NCBI GenBank assembly: GCA_024685995.1
Contig: JAIBDY010000008.1
Span: 24,001-57,186 of the forward strand
DNA: 33,186 bases
Reading direction: 5' to 3'
Origin: Piscirickettsiaceae bacterium
GTDB lineage: Bacteria > Pseudomonadota > Gammaproteobacteria > Nitrosococcales > Methylophagaceae
Below the pieces are notes generated by a model that saw nothing but the letters and a program-made list of their open reading frames with translations, ran no database searches and had not been told where the DNA came from. Position numbers and translations under genes: made by a program. Below, in pieces: positions 8,056 to 15,437 of the stretch; position 1 is the first letter of the stretch, and the number at the start of each line of letters is the position of its first letter.

Positions 8056-8457
8056 ATGATCGTTAGAACATTATCAAGCGCCAATGAATCTAACCGAAAG
8101 GTTGTGTCGCCAGAGGGCAGTTGGGAAAGTACACGACTGTTGCTGAAAGCGGATCAGATGGGCTTTTCTTTCCACATCACGACCATTTATAAAGGTGCTG
8201 ATTTTCAGATGCATTATCAACACCACCTAGAATCGGTGTATTGCATTTCAGGAAAAGGGGAAGTGGAAACCATGGCAGATGGTCAGGTTTACCCGATAAC
8301 GCCTGGGACTATTTACATCTTGGATAAGCATGACAAGCATATCTTACGTGCAGAGGAAGAAATGGTGATGGCCTGTGTGTTTAATCCGCCGCTTAATGGC
8401 ACAGAGGTACACAATGCTGAGGGTGCTTATGCCTTACAAGCTGAGGCCATAGGGTGA
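8056..8457 (+). CDS. ectC: L-ectoine synthase (EctC)
   Basis: Cyclises N-gamma-acetyl-diaminobutyrate to ectoine with loss of water. A 133-residue metal-dependent cupin. Residues matching the iron ligands known for EctC (Glu, Tyr, His) are E59 in [12 protein letters not shown]87 in GTIYILD and H95 in KHDKHILRA, with the offsets expected for the family. Conserved ends are the N-terminal MIVRTL and C-terminal [17 protein letters not shown]. The Shine-Dalgarno AAGGA is upstream of the ATG. It lies 56 bases after ectB and only four bases before ectD, so ectC and ectD are probably translated together. Confidence 0.97.
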   Translation: MIVRTLSSANESNRKVVSPEGSWESTRLLLKADQMGFSFHITTIYKGADFQMHYQHHLESVYCISGKGEVETMADGQVYPITPGTIYILDKHDKHILRAEEEMVMACVFNPPLNGTEVHNAEGAYALQAEAIG

Positions 8458-8461
8458 TCTT

Positions 8462-9412
8462 ATGAACAATGACGTCGATTTAGCCCCAATAACGGAGACT
8501 TCAGTTGAGACTCGAACTGATGTCTATCCATCAAGAATGGGGCAAAAAGCACAGTTAACCGAGAGACAAGACCCCGTTGTCTACGCGCCAGAGTCATTGG
8601 CACCGCCGATTGCTCAAGCCGATATTGATAGTTACCGCGAACAAGGCTTCGTAATATTAGATGATGTGTTTAGTGTGGAAGAAATCAGCGCTTTACAGCA
8701 GGAATTAACGCGACTTAGACACGACCCGCAACTGAAACAGTCGGATGATGTCATTACAGAACCCAGTAGCAATGATATCCGGTCTATTTTTCGTGTACAC
8801 GCCAACAGCGCGGTATTTCAAGCGTTGTCGGCGGATAAGCGACTAGCGGATATCGCACGATATATTTTGCATGATGAGGTCTATATTCATCAGTCTCGCT
8901 TGAATTACAAACCAGGTTTTAGAGGCAAGGAGTTTTATTGGCATTCTGATTTTGAAACATGGCATACCGAAGATGGCATGCCGAGAATGCGCGCATTGAG
9001 CATGTCGATTACCTTGACGGAAAACTTAGATTGTAATGGTCCATTAATGCTGATTCCAGGCTCACATAAACACTATGTCGTGTGTGAAGGTGAAACACCA
9101 GATAATCATTATCTCGCCTCTTTGAAGAAGCAAGAATATGGCGTGCCATCGGATGCGTGTTTAGCTACTTTGGCCAAACAAAATGGCATCGTTTCTGCCG
9201 TCAGTAAACCGGGAAGTGTCATCATTTTTGACTGTAATACCATTCACGGGTCGAATGGCAATATTACGCCTTTCCCCAGATCGAATGCTTTTTTCGTCTA
9301 TAACGCACTCAGTAACCAAGTCGGCGCACCGTATTGTGATCAGTCTCCTAGACCGGAATATATTTGTACACGGGAACAGATTCGACCTATTGAGCCTGAC
9401 GTAGATCTTTAG
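8462..9412 (+). CDS. ectD: Ectoine 5-hydroxylase (EctD)
   Basis: Fe(II)/2-oxoglutarate-dependent dioxygenase that converts ectoine to 5-hydroxyectoine, a stress protectant often linked to heat and desiccation. 316 residues, slightly longer than the typical 300 because of an N-terminal extension of about 45 residues. The iron triad is H161-x-D163 in FYWHSDFETWHTEDGMPRMR, the EctD signature region, and H262 in NTIHGSNGN. The sequence R-S-N-A-F-F-V-Y-N near 272 holds the arginine expected to bind 2-oxoglutarate. The start at 8462 has an AGGGTGA Shine-Dalgarno overlapping the ectC stop. It is the last gene of ectABCD. Confidence 0.97.
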   Translation: MNNDVDLAPITETSVETRTDVYPSRMGQKAQLTERQDPVVYAPESLAPPIAQADIDSYREQGFVILDDVFSVEEISALQQELTRLRHDPQLKQSDDVITEPSSNDIRSIFRVHANSAVFQALSADKRLADIARYILHDEVYIHQSRLNYKPGFRGKEFYWHSDFETWHTEDGMPRMRALSMSITLTENLDCNGPLMLIPGSHKHYVVCEGETPDNHYLASLKKQEYGVPSDACLATLAKQNGIVSAVSKPGSVIIFDCNTIHGSNGNITPFPRSNAFFVYNALSNQVGAPYCDQSPRPEYICTREQIRPIEPDVDL

Positions 9413-9484
9413 AGCGCACTCACGGTTTAATCTTTATCAGGCGATTGATAATCAGTGCAGAATTATTCAGGATGCAACAACAAT

Positions 9485-9520
9485 CCTCATACCGCCCGTT
9501 CATTTGGAGGCGGTATGAGG
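9485..9520. terminator. Perfect 12-bp hairpin between convergent ectD and siderophore receptor
   Basis: Arm CCTCATACCGCC (9485-9496), 12-base loop, arm GGCGGTATGAGG (9509-9520), no mismatch. Leftward it is followed by ATTGTTGTTG, so it works better as terminator of the receptor gene; rightward the T-rich GTTTTATT comes only after 15 bases. A weaker hairpin TTATCA-GGCGAT-TGATAA (9434-9451) lies closer to the ectD stop. Probably a shared bidirectional terminator. Confidence 0.7.
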
Positions 9521-9539
9521 CCTCATTAGCCGAGTTTTA

Positions 9540-11675
9540 TTAGAATGAATGATGCACGCTTAGCTCAAAGTTGCGCTCAGCGCCATATATCCATTGTGTC
9601 GCTTCATAATAGGATGTGGTGAAGTAATATTTATCAAACAAGTTGGCGGCACGTAATGTGACTTTAGTATCGTCGGTGACGCTCCATTGTAGTGATAAAT
9701 CAGTCACGGTATAGGACGGTAATTTTAAGCTATTGGCATTATCTGCATAACGCTTACCAACATAGCGTGTAGTGGTACTGGCGGTCCAGTCTGGCAAGAA
9801 GTTCCAGCTCAAGTTTGCATTAGCCACACGCTCAGGGACATCAGTAGGGACATTGTCTTGGCGAGAAACGGCTGTGCCGCCGACACTATCGGTGAATGAA
9901 TCATATTGTGCATCTAACACAGCCACGTTACCATCAAAGTACCAGTCTTTGGCAATCGGCAAGGCCAATGTCGCCTCGATACCTTGTGATGATTGTTGAC
10001 CGATCTGTACCCGAAGGCTCGGATTGACCGGGCTTCTGGTTAACAGATCTTTTTTCTCGATGTCGAAAACAGAGACTGTCCATTCGGCTGACTCATCCCA
10101 AAATGTTTTTTTCAAGCCAATTTCAAACTGCCTACCTTCTGCGAGCTCTAGATCAGGGTTAGATAATGAAACCATACTGCCGACGGGATCTGCGGCTTCA
10201 GTGTATTGGCCATAAACTGAGAAGCTGGGTGTTATTTTAAAGACAGAGCCCAAACGCCAACCTATATTATTAAATGTCGTATCGAGCGATTGTTGGTTGG
10301 ACACGAAATCTTTACGTGTGACTTTGACATGATCATAACGTACGCCAGCGATGACAGATAATCGTTCCGTCAACGTTAATTGGTCTTCCAAGAATAAGCC
10401 ATATTGTACGGCTTCATTACGATAGTCCGGCGCGATGGGGGCGGAGTTGCTAGGGATGTAATAACCCGCTTGCGGGTTTAAAAGGTTCACCGAACTCGAG
10501 GCGCCAGAATAACCGTTATTTTCATGCTGGAAGGTAGTCGTGCTGATATTAAATCCGACCGCAGTGTGATTTTCTAAACCAAAAATCTGGTTTACATTGC
10601 TTAACGTTGTTGTATTACCTAAAGAGCTTTGATCGTGAGTGATTTGTGTTTGCCAATTGCGATCGACTAAGCCGGTGCCGTTATTATAAAGATACTGTTC
10701 GGTATTCTTCCATTCACGATAAGAATCGATATTGTAAAATTTAGTTGATAGCGTGGTGTTTTCATTGGCTTGCCAATTAAAGGCGACTTCGGCCCATTCA
10801 TCATCGTATTGGATGACGCTATCTTTAACGTTGTAATTGTTACCACGTAATGATTTTTCTTGTTTGCCATTCACTAACGGTGTACCAAAATAACGTACAG
10901 GTTCTTGTTTGCCTTTTGCAACACTGAGTTTCATTTCTAAGTCATCGGTGATATCAACTAACAAGGCGCCATTGACGGTGACATTTTCAGTGTCACCATT
11001 ATCTATCCAACCATCAGATTTATCGGCGCTGACATCAACACGGTAAGCAACGCGATCATTAATCGCACCGCCGCTACCGAGACCAATTCGTCTAGTATCA
11101 TCAGAACCCACGGTGAGTTTAACCTCGTTTTGGATCTCACCGCGGTGTGGTGTTTTAGGAATGACATTGACGACACCGCCGATGGCACCGCTACCATAAA
11201 TAACAGAAGAGGGGCCGTGTAAGACCTCTACGCTATCCACAGACCAAGTATCAAATGGAAACGTTAAGATAAAGCCACCATATTGACGGGCACCATCATA
11301 GAGTCGTATGACGGTGTTGACGCCAGTAAACCCTCTAGAGGATAAGTCTTGACCGCCATTACCGTTATGACCTAGATTGGTCATACCAGTAGAGCGGGTA
11401 ATGACATCAATAAGCTTGATATCGCCACGTTGTTCGATGACATCGCGCGTAATAATATCGACACTCGCTGGGGTCTCTAAGGGAGTTAAACCTAAATATG
11501 AGCCCGTCGACGCGGGTTTGTTTAACTGTGAAGTTGTATCGCCTTCAACTACCAGATTCGGCAAGGTTTCCGTATCCGCTGCTAAGGCGATCGCATGCTG
11601 TGTTGATAACACGATAGCGAAGCCTACGCAGCGTGAAAAAAACTTCAATGGCCGACTGATTTTCTGTAAAGGCAT
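9540..11675 (-). CDS. TonB-dependent siderophore receptor
   Basis: Outer-membrane beta-barrel receptor that imports a ferric siderophore using TonB energy. From the ATG at 11675 (GGAG Shine-Dalgarno six bases upstream) it has 711 residues. Residues 1-32 are a signal peptide ending near AIALA; a TonB box ETLPNLVV follows at about 36-43; the plug domain holds TPLETPASVDIITRDVIEQRG and GLGSGGAIN; the barrel ends in a terminal phenylalanine (VHHSF). It resembles the FhuA/FpvA-type siderophore receptor family, but the ligand cannot be told from sequence. No siderophore synthesis or ABC transporter genes adjoin it, so it may take up a xenosiderophore. The frame extends 22 codons upstream to 11741, without a signal-peptide-like beginning. 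Confidence 0.92.
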   Translation of the reverse strand: MPLQKISRPLKFFSRCVGFAIVLSTQHAIALAADTETLPNLVVEGDTTSQLNKPASTGSYLGLTPLETPASVDIITRDVIEQRGDIKLIDVITRSTGMTNLGHNGNGGQDLSSRGFTGVNTVIRLYDGARQYGGFILTFPFDTWSVDSVEVLHGPSSVIYGSGAIGGVVNVIPKTPHRGEIQNEVKLTVGSDDTRRIGLGSGGAINDRVAYRVDVSADKSDGWIDNGDTENVTVNGALLVDITDDLEMKLSVAKGKQEPVRYFGTPLVNGKQEKSLRGNNYNVKDSVIQYDDEWAEVAFNWQANENTTLSTKFYNIDSYREWKNTEQYLYNNGTGLVDRNWQTQITHDQSSLGNTTTLSNVNQIFGLENHTAVGFNISTTTFQHENNGYSGASSSVNLLNPQAGYYIPSNSAPIAPDYRNEAVQYGLFLEDQLTLTERLSVIAGVRYDHVKVTRKDFVSNQQSLDTTFNNIGWRLGSVFKITPSFSVYGQYTEAADPVGSMVSLSNPDLELAEGRQFEIGLKKTFWDESAEWTVSVFDIEKKDLLTRSPVNPSLRVQIGQQSSQGIEATLALPIAKDWYFDGNVAVLDAQYDSFTDSVGGTAVSRQDNVPTDVPERVANANLSWNFLPDWTASTTTRYVGKRYADNANSLKLPSYTVTDLSLQWSVTDDTKVTLRAANLFDKYYFTTSYYEATQWIYGAERNFELSVHHSF

Positions 11676-11693
11676 GATGACTCCAAAGGCGTT

Positions 11694-11712
11694 GATATTG
11701 ATTAAAGTAATC
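11694..11712 (-). promoter_or_regulatory. Fur-box-like operator of the siderophore receptor
   Basis: On the minus strand the 19 bases GATTACTTTAATCAATATC match the classical Fur box GATAATGATAATCATTATC at 14 of 19 positions. It lies 18 bases before the receptor start codon, suggesting repression by Fur when iron is sufficient. Confidence 0.6.
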
Positions 11713-11774
11713 GGCCGATCATACAGACGGAATATAAGCACGAATGTGTCATTTGCCGTACTTATAATGGAGAT

Positions 11775-11808
11775 AGCTTACAATTTGTGTCGTTAGCGCT
11801 TGTAAGCT
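11775..11808. repeat. 9-bp perfect inverted repeat between leuA and receptor gene
   Basis: AGCTTACAA (11775-11783) and TTGTAAGCT (11800-11808) around a 16-base spacer. It follows the leuA stop at 11846 by about 40 bases on the minus strand but lacks a T-run, so it could be a weak leuA 3' hairpin or an upstream site for the receptor promoter. A T7 run occurs earlier, at about 11827-11833, without a clear stem. Confidence 0.4.
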
Positions 11809-11845
11809 GAAAATAGCTGTCTATGAAGCAAAAAAAGCGGCCTTC

Positions 11846-13531
11846 TTATTGATTAACGACCATTTTTGGCGTGGTTTGCTTGATAAAACGATTCACAGCA
11901 TTAAAGATGGCTTTAACCGCGGCAGTCATAATATTGCTATCTCGAGCCACGCCAAATAAGGTCACGTCATCAATGGTTATCTCGACATAACACATCGCCT
12001 CAGCATTCGCGCCTTTGCCTAAGCCATGCTCATGGTAGTCAACCACATTCACCGCTAAGCCTAAAGTCTCGGCAATAGCGTTCGCAGCTGCATCTACAGG
12101 GCCATTTCCCATACCTGACACTTCAATCACGTTTTGTTGGTGCTGCAATCTGATATGAGTATGGATACGGTCACGTTTAGAGGAGATGACTTGGCTGCTG
12201 ACAACTTGATAAGTTTGGTTCACATCAAGATAGGTTTCATTGAATAAGTTGACGACATCTGAGCCTGAGACTTCTTTGCTCGTTTTATCTCCTATCGCTT
12301 GCACCACCTTGCTAAACTCGATTTGCAAACGACGCGGTAACTCATACCCCGTATGTTGTTGAAGTAAAAAGCTCACACCACCTTTGCCGGATTGACTATT
12401 CACGCGTACAACCGCGTCATAGCTTCGGCTTAAATCAGCCGGATCAATCGGTAAATAAGGAATAGACCAATAGTCGCCATCTTGTTGCACCGCAAAGCCT
12501 TTTTTAATGGCATCTTGATGCGAACCTGAAAAGGCAGTGAACACCAATTCACCGGCATAGGGATGGCGTGGGTGCACTGGTAAATGGGTGCACGTCTCGT
12601 AAAACTGTTTCACCCGATCAATATCACTGAAATCTAATTCAGGGTCGATGCCTTGGCTATAAAGATTCAAGGCCAATGTTACCAAGTCAACATTGCCAGT
12701 ACGTTCACCATTACCAAATAAGCAGCCCTCAACACGGTCAGCCCCTGCCATCATGGCCAACTCTGCTGCGGCTACGCCGGTGCCACGATCATTATGAGGG
12801 TGCACGCTTAGAATAATACTGTCTCGGTATTGTATGTGACGCTGCATCCACTCAATCTGATCCGCATAGGTATTCGGTGTCGACATTTCGACCGTGGCAG
12901 GTAGGTTCAAAATCATTTTGTGGCTGGGAGTAGGTTGCCATATTGCAGCAACGGCATCTGAGACTTCTTTAGAAAACGCAAGTTCTGCACTCGAAAAAGT
13001 TTCTGGTGAGTATTGGTAAACCCATTCGATGTCTTGCTGTTGTGCCGTTAACTCTTTAACCCAGCGTGTCCCTTGCTCAGCAATGGCCTTGACCCCCGCT
13101 TTATCGGTTCGATATACAACCTCCCTAAAACTCGGGGCGATAGGGTTATAAAGGTGCAAAATAACACGACGAGCGCCTTGCAAAGCGGCGATAGTTTGTT
13201 CAATCAAGTCATATCTGGCTTGCGTGAGCACTTCAATGGTCACGTCATCGGGAATACGATTTTCTTCGATTAAACGGCGCACGACGGTGTAATCGGTTTC
13301 TGAGGCAGAAGGAAAACCGACTTCAATTTCTTTGAAACCTATCCTGACCAATTCGTCAAAGAAATGAAGTTTGGTATCAACAGACATGGGATCAATCAGT
13401 GCTTGGTTACCATCACGTAAATCCGTGCTCATCCAGATGGGCGCGTGATCTAAAGTCCGACTTGGCCATTGACGATCGTGTAATGTGATTGGCTGAAAGC
13501 GACGGTATTTTTGCTCTGGATTATTCATCAT
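11846..13531 (-). CDS. leuA: 2-isopropylmalate synthase (long, fungal-type class)
   Basis: First committed step of leucine synthesis: condenses acetyl-CoA with 2-oxoisovalerate. 561 residues, belonging to the longer LeuA class that starts with KYRRFQPITLHDRQWPSR rather than the roughly 520-residue enterobacterial form. The catalytic TIM barrel has STDLRDGNQAL with R39-D40, the metal-binding HPHNDRGTGVAAAELA, and FGNGERTGNVDLVTLALNLY. A C-terminal regulatory (LeuA dimer) domain from about 420 suggests leucine feedback inhibition. Two adjacent ATGs (13531, 13528) are possible starts; GAGGAATAGGATC upstream supplies a Shine-Dalgarno. It is transcribed away from an Lrp/AsnC regulator and has a long leader containing a leucine-rich mini-ORF. 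Confidence 0.96.
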   Translation of the reverse strand: MMNNPEQKYRRFQPITLHDRQWPSRTLDHAPIWMSTDLRDGNQALIDPMSVDTKLHFFDELVRIGFKEIEVGFPSASETDYTVVRRLIEENRIPDDVTIEVLTQARYDLIEQTIAALQGARRVILHLYNPIAPSFREVVYRTDKAGVKAIAEQGTRWVKELTAQQQDIEWVYQYSPETFSSAELAFSKEVSDAVAAIWQPTPSHKMILNLPATVEMSTPNTYADQIEWMQRHIQYRDSIILSVHPHNDRGTGVAAAELAMMAGADRVEGCLFGNGERTGNVDLVTLALNLYSQGIDPELDFSDIDRVKQFYETCTHLPVHPRHPYAGELVFTAFSGSHQDAIKKGFAVQQDGDYWSIPYLPIDPADLSRSYDAVVRVNSQSGKGGVSFLLQQHTGYELPRRLQIEFSKVVQAIGDKTSKEVSGSDVVNLFNETYLDVNQTYQVVSSQVISSKRDRIHTHIRLQHQQNVIEVSGMGNGPVDAAANAIAETLGLAVNVVDYHEHGLGKGANAEAMCYVEITIDDVTLFGVARDSNIMTAAVKAIFNAVNRFIKQTTPKMVVNQ

Positions 13532-13595
13532 GATCCTATTCCTCGATAAAGGTATGTCATATGTGTGTTGAACCTCGCCTTATCGCTCAGCCATA

Positions 13596-13616
13596 TTTAT
13601 ATTGGGTAAATATAAA
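13596..13616 (-). repeat. AT-rich 8-bp hairpin in the leuA leader
   Basis: TTTATATT (13596-13603), loop of five, AATATAAA (13609-13616), perfectly paired. It sits between the leader ORF and the leuA ribosome binding site. It is too AT-rich, with no T-run after it, to be an ordinary terminator; it could be one of alternative leader structures. Confidence 0.35.
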
Positions 13617-13632
13617 AATCGTCTATCGTCCA

Positions 13633-13701
13633 TCACTTTTGATGAGGTAAAAACAGACGTGCCGTTGAGAGTTCGTGGCTCTTAAAGGCCAGCTCCAACA
13701 T
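13633..13701 (-). CDS. Candidate leucine-rich leader peptide of leuA
   Basis: A 22-codon ORF on the leuA sense strand ending about 100 bases before leuA. The peptide begins MLELAFKSHELSTARL and ends FLPHQK; five of 22 residues are leucine (2, 4, 11, 16, 18). The beginning of the ORF overlaps a possible hairpin with arms TGGC and GCCA, and its stop lies in CATCA-AAAG-TGATG. Leucine-rich leader peptides control leucine operons by attenuation in enterics. Against the idea: no clear Shine-Dalgarno precedes the ATG, the leucines are not consecutive, and no GC-rich terminator follows. Unproven. Confidence 0.3.
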   Translation of the reverse strand: MLELAFKSHELSTARLFLPHQK

Positions 13702-13836
13702 AGAGAATAATGTATAACTTTTCGGGCCGAATTTTATTGCGTATATTCTGACTTTAACCACAATATAAAAATATTATTCTAATAAGTGTATGATGATTGA
13801 TACATTATGCTAATAATCTCGATACTGGAGAATCAG

Positions 13837-14307
13837 GTGACTATTTCGTTAGATCGTTATGACCAGCACATACTCAAGTTGATCCAACAAAATGGCCGTA
13901 TTAGTAATCAAGAGTTGGCGGCTGAAATTAAGTTATCGCCTTCGCCAACATTACGCCGGGTTAAACAGCTTGAAGAACAAGGTGTGATTGAAGGCTATGT
14001 CGCTTTAGCCAATGCCAAAAAATTAGGATTAAGCTTAATGGCTTTCTTGGGTATTAGCATGGATAAACATATCCCTGAGCGTTTTGAAGCATTTGAAAGC
14101 GCGATAGCAGCCTATCCCGAAGTGCTTGAATGTCATTTGATCACCGGGCAATCGGCAGATTATTTACTGAAAGTCATTGTGAAAGATATGGAAGCGTATC
14201 AACATTTTTTGCTTCATAAATTGACTAAGATTGAGGGGGTATCGGGTGTGCATACTTCTTTTGTGATGAAATCTCCCATCAATAGCACCGCCTTGCCGGT
14301 TACTTGA
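13837..14307 (+). CDS. Lrp/AsnC-family transcriptional regulator
   Basis: Small amino-acid-responsive regulator. The GTG at 13837 has GGAG six bases upstream and gives 156 residues starting TISLDRYDQHILKLI, the usual Lrp beginning; an ATG ten codons earlier lacks these features. The N-terminal helix-turn-helix is LIQQNGRISNQELAAEIKLS then SPSPTLRRVKQLEEQGVI; the C-terminal RAM ligand domain holds VLECHLITGQSADYLLKVIV and ends with GVHTSFVMKSP. Divergent from leuA, so it may control leucine synthesis or itself, but local-regulator function is inferred from position alone. Confidence 0.92.
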   Translation: MTISLDRYDQHILKLIQQNGRISNQELAAEIKLSPSPTLRRVKQLEEQGVIEGYVALANAKKLGLSLMAFLGISMDKHIPERFEAFESAIAAYPEVLECHLITGQSADYLLKVIVKDMEAYQHFLLHKLTKIEGVSGVHTSFVMKSPINSTALPVT

Positions 14308-14383
14308 AGGATGTGACGTCACGGATTCAAACGATTAAGTTAAAGCTGGCTTTATCGTCAGATAAGCCACAAACGACATCATG

Positions 14384-15322
14384 TTAGGATTGGAAATGAT
14401 GATTAATAACGGCTAGGTTTTGCTGAATATAATCGACAAAGGCTTGGGCTACCGGTGTGAGATTTTTGCCTTTGGGGTGGACTAGACACCATGAGCGCCG
14501 GAGTGGAAAACCTTTGATCGGCAGGGTCTTGATTAAGCCCAGTGTTAGCTCAGGCAAGACACTCAACTTGGGCACCACGGCGACGCCCAAGCCAGCAATG
14601 ACCGCATGTTTGACCGCATCATTTGAGCCGAACTCGATATGGGAAGCGTAGCTTAACCGGCTTTGGAGACAATGTTGTTCAAAGGCCAAGCGACTCCCTG
14701 ATCCTTTTTCGCGCAAGATCAAAGGTTGTTGTAAAAACCGCTGCGCCGTGACGATGCTGTGTCCGGGAATCATGAAGTCAGGGGATAGGATGGGGATCAG
14801 TTCATTGTCCAAAAAGGGTAAAACGGTGAGGGGTCTGTCATTGGGTACCATCGCCATGATGGTAAGTTCATCTCGATTTTTCGTTAACCGCTCGAGTGCG
14901 CTGGCCCTGTTGACAATATTGACATTGACTTTAATCGATGGGAACTGCGCAGAAAAGCTCTTGACGAGATAAGGCACAACAGGCTGAGCACTCGTGACGG
15001 CGACGATATTGAGATCACCCGACAAATCGCCTTTTAAGGCAGATAAGTCATTTTGTAAGTTTGCAATATCTGCAAACATTGACGTGATGCATTGTGCAAG
15101 CCTTTCCCCGGCTTCGGTACAGTAGAGTGTACGACCAATATACTCAAACAATGGTTGGCCCAAGGCGAGTTCAAGTTTATTGATTTGAGAACTGACCGCG
15201 GGTTGTGTCAAGCCAAGCGATTCAGCGGCTTTTCGATAGCCTTTTAACTGATATACTCGCTGGAAAACTTGCAATTGTCTGAAAGAAAGACGCTTGATGA
15301 GCTGCTGTAGATCGCGTGACAT
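14384..15322 (-). CDS. pycR: LysR-family regulator, PycR-like
   Basis: 312 residues. The helix-turn-helix occupies about 12-71 (LSFRQLQVFQRVYQLKGYRKAAESLGLTQPAVSSQ region, with the family QPAVSSQI), followed by a periplasmic-binding-like effector domain typical of the CbbR/CysB-type members. It is transcribed divergently from pycA, matching the Pseudomonas aeruginosa arrangement where PycR activates pycAB. A dyad in the shared spacer is a candidate operator. The effector is unknown from the sequence. No strong Shine-Dalgarno precedes the ATG. The symbol is assigned by position and family; CbbR-like regulators are close relatives, but no Calvin-cycle genes are nearby. Confidence 0.8.
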   Translation of the reverse strand: MSRDLQQLIKRLSFRQLQVFQRVYQLKGYRKAAESLGLTQPAVSSQINKLELALGQPLFEYIGRTLYCTEAGERLAQCITSMFADIANLQNDLSALKGDLSGDLNIVAVTSAQPVVPYLVKSFSAQFPSIKVNVNIVNRASALERLTKNRDELTIMAMVPNDRPLTVLPFLDNELIPILSPDFMIPGHSIVTAQRFLQQPLILREKGSGSRLAFEQHCLQSRLSYASHIEFGSNDAVKHAVIAGLGVAVVPKLSVLPELTLGLIKTLPIKGFPLRRSWCLVHPKGKNLTPVAQAFVDYIQQNLAVINHHFQS

Positions 15323-15338
15323 AACGGTTTCTCATTAG

Positions 15339-15358
15339 TGATAATTTAAAGCTTATCA
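15339..15358. promoter_or_regulatory. Candidate LysR-type operator in the pycR-pycA spacer
   Basis: Perfect dyad TGATAA-N8-TTATCA, centred in the 115-bp divergent spacer and nearer pycR. LysR proteins bind AT-rich interrupted dyads of about this size; the core here is ATAA-N8-TTAT, one base wider than the classical T-N11-A. The rest of the spacer is very AT-rich, with no clear -35. Confidence 0.4.
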
Positions 15359-15437
15359 GTTATGTAAATATAATCAATTATAAATTATGGTTAGATTATT
15401 TTATGATGTAAATCATTGTTATTGAGGATCTGACACC

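Larger units (their letters stand above)
13532..13836. other. Divergent leuA / Lrp-family regulator spacer
   Basis: 305 bases between the two start codons. The leuA side holds the mini-ORF and AT-rich hairpin described separately. The half nearer the regulator is very AT-rich (about 13735-13800), with a -10-like TATGAT at 13789-13794 for the regulator but no good -35. The regulator may bind here, but I cannot point to a convincing Lrp consensus. Confidence 0.35.

Noticed and set aside
11377-11796. 139-codon ORF antisense to the receptor's 5' end
   Set aside because: It overlaps the signal peptide and plug of a clear TonB receptor and has no family features.
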